Origin: Rhodanobacteraceae bacterium
Lineage (GTDB): Bacteria > Pseudomonadota > Gammaproteobacteria > Xanthomonadales > SZUA-5
NCBI GenBank assembly: GCA_016717705.1
Contig: JADKFD010000100.1
Coordinates: 1 to 64,000, forward strand
DNA length: 64,000 bases
Reading direction: 5' to 3'
The notes under the pieces were generated by a model that worked only from the letters and a program-made list of their open reading frames with translations, made no database searches and was not told where the DNA came from. The translations under genes were made by a program, and so were the position numbers. Below are positions 58,349-64,000 of this stretch, piece by piece; position 1 is the first letter of the stretch; every line of letters begins with the position of its first letter.

Positions 58349-58957
58349 ATGACCCCATTCGCCATCCCCGCCAACATCGACTGGTCCAAGGGCCTCATCC
58401 CGGCGATCGTCCAGGACGCCGACAGCGGTCTGGTGTTGATGCTCGGCTACATGGACGCCAAAGCCCTGGCCGCCACCTGCGAGCTCGGGCACGTCACCTT
58501 TTACAGCCGCAGCAAGCAGCGACTGTGGACCAAGGGTGAGACCAGCGGGCATTTTCTCAAGCTCAGGTCGATCGCCATCGACTGCGATGGCGACACCCTG
58601 CTGCTCATGGCGCGCCCCGTTGGCCCGGCCTGCCACAATGGCACCACGACGTGTTTCGGCGAGTTTCCGGGGCCTGAACTCAGCTTCCTTGGCCAGCTCG
58701 ATCGCCTGGTGGAGCAGCGCTACCACGAGCGCCCGGAGGGCAGCTATACGACCCGCTTGTTCGAGGCCGGCACCCGGCGCATGGCGCAGAAGGTGGGCGA
58801 GGAGGGCGTGGAGACCGCGTTGGCAGCAGTGGCGCAAGATGCCGACGATCTGCTCGCCGAATCGGCTGACCTGGTGTTCCATCTGCTGGTGTTGCTGCGT
58901 GATCGCGGATTGGGCCTGGCCGATGTCGCCAAGGTGTTGCGCGCGCGGATCAAGTAG
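58349..58957 (+). CDS. hisI: Phosphoribosyl-AMP cyclohydrolase / phosphoribosyl-ATP pyrophosphatase
   Basis: 202 residues, fused HisI-HisE. The cyclohydrolase part (about 1-115) has PAIVQDADSGLVLMLGYMD, TFYSRSKQRLWTKGETSGHFLKL, the zinc/metal DCDGDTLLLMARPVG and CHNGTTTCFGEF. The pyrophosphatase part has YTTRLFEAGTRRMAQKVGEEGVETALAAVA, with the acidic metal set. Clean frame. It starts 38 bases after hisF, the only sizeable gap between the last genes. GGAG lies upstream (AAGGAGC at 58334-58340). Confidence 0.95.
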   Translation: MTPFAIPANIDWSKGLIPAIVQDADSGLVLMLGYMDAKALAATCELGHVTFYSRSKQRLWTKGETSGHFLKLRSIAIDCDGDTLLLMARPVGPACHNGTTTCFGEFPGPELSFLGQLDRLVEQRYHERPEGSYTTRLFEAGTRRMAQKVGEEGVETALAAVAQDADDLLAESADLVFHLLVLLRDRGLGLADVAKVLRARIK

Positions 58958-59135
58958 TCGACTGCCGAGCGTTGCGTCGGGCGGGCGTGAATGTAGGCCG
59001 CGTGTGCGCCGCTTCATCGCGCTCACCGGCGCTTTCCAGCCAGTGCGCCGGGACCGCGGCACCACGGCCGCCTGGGCGCGAGTGACATGACCGTTGCCAC
59101 ACCGTGCTTTGACGGAAAGTTGCGCCCGCCTTTGT

Positions 59136-59198
59136 GGAGATTCCAAGGAATCTCCCGTGCTTGGCTGTTGCAAATACGGGCAACGCGTTAACGTTGCC
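59136..59198. promoter_or_regulatory. Two palindromes in the BaeS-like gene leader
   Basis: GGAGATTCC-AA-GGAATCTCC (59136-59155) is a perfect 20-bp palindrome. GGCAACG-N6-CGTTGCC (59179-59185, 59192-59198) ends 2 bases before ATG 59201. The first is a candidate regulator site for the downstream response regulator. The second could form a hairpin over the ribosome-binding region. Confidence 0.5.
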
Positions 59199-59200
59199 GC

Positions 59201-60682
59201 ATGCGATTGAAACTCTGGCACCGGGTATTTGCGGTCTCCGCGCTGGCGACCCTGCTCGCCGTGGCGACGATGCTGCTGGTGCAGCAACACAACTTCAGAC
59301 GCGGCCTGCTCGACTACGTCAACCAGATCGATCGCGAGCGTGCGCAAGCGCTGGTTCCGGCCTTTGCCGCCGAGTATCGCGATATCGGCAGTTGGGAGCG
59401 ATTGCGCCGCAATCCGATGCGTTTTCGCGCACTGCTCGATCAATCAGGTGCCGGGCGCAACGATTTCCGGCCGCCGCCGCCCCCGGAAGGTCCCCCCCGT
59501 CCCGGGCGCGGCCGCTTCGACGACGGCCCGAGCGATGGTCCTCGTGATGGCCGGCCGCCGCGCGCCGGGCCGCCGCCACGTGGCGATGCCGACGGTGAAG
59601 GCCCGCGCCGTCGCTATGCCATCTATGATGCCGCCGGTGTCTCCGTCATCGGTCCGCCGGAGCCGTGGCCGCAGGCGATCAGCCTGCCAATCGAGGTCGA
59701 CGGGCATGCAGTCGGTGCTCTGGTGTTCCTGCCACTGCCGAGCCTGGAAAGCAGTTGGGATCTGGATTTTGCGCGTTCGCAACTGGTCAGCGGCATCGCC
59801 ACTGCGCTGGTCGTGTTGCTGCTGGCGACGCTGGCTTCGATGGTCCTCGCCCAGCGTCTGGTGGCGCCGCTGCGCTGGATGGCGGATCGCGCCAAGCGCA
59901 TTGCGAACGGCGACTATGCCGCGCGCGTGGGCGGCGAACGCAGCGACGAGATCGGCGAACTCGGGCGTGATTTCGACGCCATGGCTGAGGCCCTGCAAGC
60001 CAATCGCGACGCGCGCCAGCGCTGGACCGCCGAGATCAGCCACGAATTGCGCACGCCGATCGCGGTGATGCGCGCCGAACTCGATGCGCTGGAAGACGGC
60101 GTGCGCAAGTTCGACGCTGGCGCTCTGCACTCGTTGAGCGGCGAAACCACGCGCTTGACGCGGCTGGTCGAGGATCTGTACCAGTTGTCGCTGGCCGATG
60201 CTGGCGCGCTGGCCTATCGCTTCGAGGAGCTCGATCTGGGACTGTTGTTGCGCGAGACCATTGACGCCAATGCCGCTACGTTCAGCAAAGCGGGGCTGCA
60301 GTTGGAACTCGATCTGGCGCCGATGGCGACCGTTCGCGCCGATGGCGGTCGGATACGCCAGCTGTTCGCCAACCTGTGCGCCAACAGCTGTCGCTACACC
60401 GATGCGGGAGGGCGCGTGCGCGTGTCACTGCAGCCGCAGGGGAGTCGCTGGCTGCTGCACTGGGACGACTCGGCGCCCGGCGTGCCGACCGACGCGCTGC
60501 CGCGGCTGTTCGATCCGCTCTATCGCGTCGACGTTTCGCGCAGTCGCGCTGCAGGCGGCGCCGGCCTCGGGCTGGCCATCGTCCGGCGCATCGCCGATGC
60601 GCATGGAGCGACGATTGCCGCGCAGGCTTCACTTCTGGGTGGAGTCAGGATCGTGATGGAGTGGCCGGGGGTCAAGGCATGA
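59201..60682 (+). CDS. baeS: BaeS-like sensor histidine kinase
   Basis: 493 residues. A membrane helix (VFAVSALATLLAVATMLLV) is followed by a periplasmic domain, including a Pro/Gly/Arg/Asp-rich linker (about 89-138, for example PPPPPEGPPRPGRGR). Then a second helix (LVSGIATALVVLLLATLASMVL), HAMP (APLRWMADRAKRIANGDYAAR), DHp with TAEISHELRTPIAVMRAEL, and an ATPase domain (FANLCANSCRYTDAGG, AGGAGLGLAIVRRIA). Envelope stress kinases of this type respond to toxins and misfolded proteins. The linker has unusually low complexity. The stop overlaps the regulator start (ATGA). Confidence 0.88.
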   Translation: MRLKLWHRVFAVSALATLLAVATMLLVQQHNFRRGLLDYVNQIDRERAQALVPAFAAEYRDIGSWERLRRNPMRFRALLDQSGAGRNDFRPPPPPEGPPRPGRGRFDDGPSDGPRDGRPPRAGPPPRGDADGEGPRRRYAIYDAAGVSVIGPPEPWPQAISLPIEVDGHAVGALVFLPLPSLESSWDLDFARSQLVSGIATALVVLLLATLASMVLAQRLVAPLRWMADRAKRIANGDYAARVGGERSDEIGELGRDFDAMAEALQANRDARQRWTAEISHELRTPIAVMRAELDALEDGVRKFDAGALHSLSGETTRLTRLVEDLYQLSLADAGALAYRFEELDLGLLLRETIDANAATFSKAGLQLELDLAPMATVRADGGRIRQLFANLCANSCRYTDAGGRVRVSLQPQGSRWLLHWDDSAPGVPTDALPRLFDPLYRVDVSRSRAAGGAGLGLAIVRRIADAHGATIAAQASLLGGVRIVMEWPGVKA

Positions 60683-61377
60683 GTCAGGTCGTCGGCAAAC
60701 GCATCCTGATCGTCGAGGATGAGCGCAAGCTCGCTGAGGTGCTGCGCGACTATCTGGTCGCCGATGGCGCCAACGTCGATTTGCTGCATCACGGCGACGA
60801 TGCCCTGCCGGCCTTGCGCTTGTCGGTGCCGGATCTGGTGCTGCTCGACCTGATGTTGCCCGGCACCGACGGACTGACCATCTGCCGCGAACTGCGGCGC
60901 TTTTCCACCGTGCCGGTCATCATGGTGACCGCGCGCGTCGAGGAGATCGACCGCCTGCTCGGGCTCGAACTCGGCGCCGACGATTACATCTGCAAGCCCT
61001 TCAGTCCGCGCGAAGTGGTGGCGCGGGTGCGCGCCTTGCTGCGGCGGACCCAGGCTTGGCAGAACGCTGCGATCGCGGCGCCCGGTTCCGAGCTTGAGCT
61101 GGATGACGAGCGCTTCGAGGCACGCTGGCGTGGGCGCAAGCTGGACCTGACGCCGGTCGAGTTTCGCCTGCTGAAGGCGCTGGCGCATCGACCCGGCCAC
61201 GTGTTGTCGCGCGCGCAGCTGCTGGAGCAGCTGTACATGGATCACCGCATTGTGTCCGATCGCACCGTCGACAGCCATATCAAGAACCTGCGGCGCAAGT
61301 TTGAAGAAATCGAGGTCGGCAGCGATCCGGTGCGATCGATCTATGGGGTGGGGTACAAGTACGAGCCTTCCGACTGA
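60679..61377 (+). CDS. baeR: BaeR-like response regulator
   Basis: 232 residues. The receiver domain (ILIVEDERKLAEVLRDYL, phospho-Asp in LVLLDLMLPGTDGL, DYICKPFSPREVVARV) precedes an OmpR-type winged helix (LTPVEFRLLKALAHRPGHVL, TVDSHIKNLRRKFEE). It is the partner of the upstream kinase by position and a 4-base overlap. A 261-base gap of REP copies follows, so the operon ends here. Confidence 0.92.
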   Translation: MSQVVGKRILIVEDERKLAEVLRDYLVADGANVDLLHHGDDALPALRLSVPDLVLLDLMLPGTDGLTICRELRRFSTVPVIMVTARVEEIDRLLGLELGADDYICKPFSPREVVARVRALLRRTQAWQNAAIAAPGSELELDDERFEARWRGRKLDLTPVEFRLLKALAHRPGHVLSRAQLLEQLYMDHRIVSDRTVDSHIKNLRRKFEEIEVGSDPVRSIYGVGYKYEPSD

Positions 61378-61404
61378 CTCGTTCCTGGCGCGGAGCGGCT
61401 GTTG

Positions 61405-61628
61405 TCGGAGCGGGTTTACGCCGCGAGCTTTTGGCAGTCTGACAAGATCGCAGCGGTCCAAAGGCGCGCGGGGTAAACCGCTCCCACAGAAAACAAGAAA
61501 GCTCGCGGGCCAGAATAGCAAGAGCTCGCGGGGTAAACCCGCTCCCTCAGGAATAGCAAGAGCTCGCGGGACGAACCCGCTCCCACAGAAAGCAGATCAA
61601 CAGCTCGCGGGATGTACCCGCTCCCACG
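61405..61628. repeat. Cluster of five GTGGGAGCGGG-type REP units
   Basis: One plus-orientation unit (from about 61407) is followed by four inverted ones (about 61465, 61518, 61559, 61601) with spacers of 25-40 bases. They share the GCTCGCGGG...CCCGCTCCCAC core. They fill the gap between the two-component genes and the convergent orn gene. Confidence 0.85.
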
Positions 61629-61638
61629 GCAGAGCGGG

Positions 61639-62208
61639 TCAACTGCCGCCCAGCACACCCATGAACAGTCGGTAGTGCCGGAGTTCCGCGATGGAATCGC
61701 GGATATCGGCCATTGCCAGGTGCGCACCCTCCTTCTTCACGCTCGCCAGTACCTGCGGCGCCCAGCGCCGGGCCAGTTCCTTGAGGGTGCTGACATCCAG
61801 ATTGCGATAGTGGAAATAGCGCTCAAGTTCCGGCATTTGCCGGTGCAGGAAGCGGCGGTCCTGGCAAATCGAATTGCCGCAGATCGGCGAGGCACGCTCG
61901 GGCACCCATTGGCGCAAGAAGGTCAGGGTCTGCTGTTGCGCATCGGCCAGCGTGACGGTCGAATCCAGGCAGCGCTGCCACAGCCCGCTCTTGCCGTGCT
62001 GGTTGCGGTTCCAGTCGTCCATCGCCTGCAGCCGCTCGAGCGGTGTGGCAATCGCCAGCGTTGGGCCTTCGGCCAGTACGTCCAGGTACTTGTCGGTGAC
62101 CAGCGTCGCGATTTCGATGATCGAGTCGTTGTCGGTATCCAGGCCGGTCATCTCCAGATCGATCCAGATCAGCCGCTCCGCCACGCCATGGTTGTTGCTG
62201 TCAGTCAC
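61639..62208 (-). CDS. orn: Oligoribonuclease
   Basis: 189 residues. A 3'-5' exonuclease of the DEDDh type that degrades short RNA including pGpG from c-di-GMP, notable since the window has several c-di-GMP genes. Motifs: IWIDLEMTGLD (D, E), GNSICQDRRFLHRQMPELE (D), and the HLAMADIRDSIAEL end (His, Asp). The start overlaps the tadA stop by 8 bases. Complete and clean. Confidence 0.96.
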   Translation of the reverse strand: MTDSNNHGVAERLIWIDLEMTGLDTDNDSIIEIATLVTDKYLDVLAEGPTLAIATPLERLQAMDDWNRNQHGKSGLWQRCLDSTVTLADAQQQTLTFLRQWVPERASPICGNSICQDRRFLHRQMPELERYFHYRNLDVSTLKELARRWAPQVLASVKKEGAHLAMADIRDSIAELRHYRLFMGVLGGS

Positions 62209-62680
62209 CGTTCCTGCGCTCCTTTTCCTGTGTCCGTTTCGCTTTGAAAAATGCCCGCAGGCGTTCGCCCGATTCCAGCGCCATCACACCGCGAACGACG
62301 TCGACCCGATGGTTGTGGCGCGCGTCGCCCAGTACATCGAATACGCTGCCAACGGCTCCGGTCTTGGGGTCATCGGCGGCAAACACCAATCGGGCCAGAC
62401 GCGCGTGGACGATGGCTCCAGCACACATCAGACAAGGCTCCAGTGTGCAGTACAACGTCGCCCCGACCAGCCGATGATTGCCGACCGTGCGACCCGCTTC
62501 GCGCATCGCAACGATTTCGGCATGGGCGCTCGGATCGCAATCGATGATGTTGCGATTGTAGCCGCGGCCGATGATGCGGCCTTCCAGCACCACCAGCGCC
62601 GCCACCGGCACCTCGCCCAGTTCCTCCGCCGCATCGGCGAGGCTCAGGGTTTCGCGCATCCAGTCGAGGTCGGTGGGCAT
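62201..62680 (-). CDS. tadA: tRNA-specific adenosine deaminase
   Basis: 159 residues. It converts wobble adenosine 34 to inosine in tRNA-Arg. The zinc deaminase site has the His/Glu in AHAEIVAMREAG and the Cys pair in TLEPCLMCAGAIVHAR. The chain continues past the deaminase core (VFDVLGDARHNHRVDVVRGV). ATG 62680 (MPTDLDWMRETL) is preferred; the longer frame to 62734 runs into the repeat element. It is coupled to orn downstream by overlap. Confidence 0.95.
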   Translation of the reverse strand: MPTDLDWMRETLSLADAAEELGEVPVAALVVLEGRIIGRGYNRNIIDCDPSAHAEIVAMREAGRTVGNHRLVGATLYCTLEPCLMCAGAIVHARLARLVFAADDPKTGAVGSVFDVLGDARHNHRVDVVRGVMALESGERLRAFFKAKRTQEKERRNGD

Positions 62681-62690
62681 TTGAGAAGAG

Positions 62691-62914
62691 CAGTGAATAG
62701 TGAGTAGTGAGTGGTGAGTAAAAACCGGCGACAACCGAAGCCTCCGGTCAGTTGTAGGAGCGCGCTTGCGCGCGATCGGGCTTGCGGCCAGGCATTTTCG
62801 CGCGCAAGCGCGCTCCTACACACGTTCGGACCTCGATACCCGCACTATTTTGCCGCCGCAACAAACAACAAGATCACCGGGTTCTACTCACTACTCACTA
62901 CTCACCATTCACTG
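62691..62914. repeat. 224-bp element bounded by GTGAGTAGTGAG inverted repeats with an inner REP
   Basis: Outer arms of 29 bases (62691-62719 and 62886-62914; 27 identical) are built of tandem AGTGAGT units. Inside lies a CGCGCTTGCGCGCGA REP pair (62753-62775, 62798-62820). No ORF is convincing. The element fills the gap between tadA and guaA. Confidence 0.82.
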
Positions 62915-62917
62915 GAT

Positions 62918-64000
62918 TCACTCCCACTCAATGGTTGCCGGCGGCTTCCCTGAAATGTCATAGACCACGCGCGATACGCCGCGCACTTCGTTGACGATGC
63001 GGTTGGCAACGTGGCCGAGGAATTCGTAGGGCAGGTGGGCCCAATGGGCGGTCATGAAGTCGATGGTCTCGACCGCGCGCAGCGCGATCACCGGCTCGTA
63101 GGCGCGTGCGTCGCCGACCACACCGACCGAACGCACCGGCAGGAACACCGCGAAGGCCTGGCTGACCCGATCGTACAGGTCGGCCTTGCGCAGTTCCTCG
63201 ATGAAAATGTGATCGGCGCGCTGCAATACGTCCACCGCTGCGGCAGTGACCTCGCCGAGTACGCGCACGCCCAGGCCCGGACCGGGGAAGGGGTGGCGGT
63301 AAACCATCGCCCGCGGCAGGCCGAGCGCCACGCCCAGACGCCGCACTTCGTCCTTGAACAACTCGCGCAGCGGTTCGACCAGACGCATGCGCATGCGCTC
63401 GGGCAGGCCGCCGACATTGTGGTGCGACTTGATCACGTGCGCCTTGCCGGTCTTGCTGCCGGCCGACTCGATCACGTCCGGATAGATGGTGCCCTGCGCC
63501 AGCCAGTGCACGTCGCCGTGGCGCGTGGCTTCCTCCTCGAAGACCTCGATGAACAGGCCGCCGATCACCTTGCGCTTGGCTTCCGGGTCATCGACGCCGG
63601 CCAGCGCAGCCAGGAAACGCTCGCGCGCGTTCACGCGAACGACGTTCAAGTGCATGTGCTCGGCGAACAGCGCCATGACCTGGTCGCCTTCCTGGTAGCG
63701 CAACAAGCCGGTGTCGACAAAGATGCACAGCAACTGCTTGCCGATGGCGCGGTGCAACAGCGCTGCCACCACCGAGGAATCGACGCCGCCGGACAGGCCG
63801 AGCAGCACCGTGTCGCTGCCGACCTGCGCGCGCACGCGGGCGATGCCGTCATCGATGATGTGAGCGGCGGTCCACAGCGTTTCGCAGCCGCTGATCTCAA
63901 CGACGAAACGGCGCAGCATTTCCTCGCCCTGGCGCGTATGCGTGACCTCCGGGTGGAACTGTACGCCGTAATAACGCCGGGACTCGTCGGCCATCGCCAC
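62918..64000 (-). CDS. guaA: GMP synthase (glutamine-hydrolysing), N-terminus outside the window
   Basis: 360 residues visible, running off the right edge. It makes GMP from XMP, ATP and glutamine. The visible end of the glutaminase domain is YYGVQFHPEVTHTRQGEEML (His-Glu of the triad). The ATP-pyrophosphatase domain has LLGLSGGVDSSVVAALLHRA (P-loop), then GTIYPDVIESAG, HHNVGGLPERM, and the dimer domain with HPFPGPGLGVRVLG. The C-terminus ends SGKPPATIEWE. A clean frame. The upstream guaB is expected beyond the edge. Confidence 0.96.
   Translation of the reverse strand: MAMADESRRYYGVQFHPEVTHTRQGEEMLRRFVVEISGCETLWTAAHIIDDGIARVRAQVGSDTVLLGLSGGVDSSVVAALLHRAIGKQLLCIFVDTGLLRYQEGDQVMALFAEHMHLNVVRVNARERFLAALAGVDDPEAKRKVIGGLFIEVFEEEATRHGDVHWLAQGTIYPDVIESAGSKTGKAHVIKSHHNVGGLPERMRMRLVEPLRELFKDEVRRLGVALGLPRAMVYRHPFPGPGLGVRVLGEVTAAAVDVLQRADHIFIEELRKADLYDRVSQAFAVFLPVRSVGVVGDARAYEPVIALRAVETIDFMTAHWAHLPYEFLGHVANRIVNEVRGVSRVVYDISGKPPATIEWE

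Noticed and set aside
61405..61628. CRISPR-like array
   Set aside because: The repeats are palindromic REP units in mixed orientation with irregular short spacers, and no cas genes are present.

Overview
The window is 64 kb of GC-rich chromosomal DNA from a gammaproteobacterium, most probably in the order Lysobacterales (Xanthomonadales). The main reasons are a complete hisGDCBHAFI operon headed by a TrpR-family regulator, a MetX-family acyltransferase of the xanthomonad type, sortilin/BNR-repeat secreted proteins, and many dispersed REP-type palindromes of the kinds common in that group. Single-base indels are frequent, including in essential biosynthetic genes, which points to a draft or metagenome-derived sequence with residual errors as much as to true pseudogenes.

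Layout. 1-2.49 kb: a degenerate IS21-family element (istA/istB with several frameshifts) abutting the 3' end of a membrane glycosyltransferase gene. 2.5-7.8 kb: a glycan or lipid-linked sugar cluster (two multi-membrane GT-C-like proteins, a GT2 glycosyltransferase, a SAM methyltransferase). 7.9-10.7 kb: a secreted protein of unknown function and a translationally coupled sulfotransferase-like/class IV aminotransferase pair. 10.8-14.1 kb: a periplasmic two-component-propeller protein joined to a GGDEF domain. 14.4-16.3 kb: divergent LPS-type glycosyltransferase and CDP-glycerol-glycerophosphotransferase-like genes. 16.4-23.5 kb: two large secreted BNR/sortilin-fold proteins around an HD-GYP phosphodiesterase. 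23.8-30.9 kb: neutral zinc metallopeptidase, DNA alkylation repair protein, TonB-dependent receptor and phosphoenolpyruvate synthase. 31.1-38.7 kb: M23 peptidase, SGNH hydrolase, L-serine dehydratase, glutaredoxin-like protein, class V aminotransferase and a secreted choice-of-anchor protein. 38.8-49.3 kb: two c-di-GMP GGDEF/EAL proteins, metX, a truncated TrmB-like methyltransferase, a two-component pair, GNAT and cyanophycinase. 49.5-50.4 kb: HMG-CoA lyase. 50.7-59.0 kb: the histidine operon. 59.2-64 kb: BaeSR-like two-component system, orn, tadA and the 3' part of guaA.

The histidine locus is the most informative part. A good sigma70 promoter is followed at once by an 18-bp palindrome (GTAATA-N6-TATTAC) that resembles TrpR-family operators and touches the start of the TrpR-like gene, suggesting an autoregulated histidine repressor. 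hisG is preceded in frame by a tandem CACCAA tract encoding alternating His and Gln. hisH carries an in-frame palindromic insertion, and the 3' ends of hisC and hisA run into abnormal G/C homopolymer-rich sequence.

Most gaps between genes hold REP-like inverted repeats of at least six families. The most elaborate is a 259-bp nested inverted-repeat element at 32104-32362. No rRNA, tRNA, CRISPR array or prophage was recognised.
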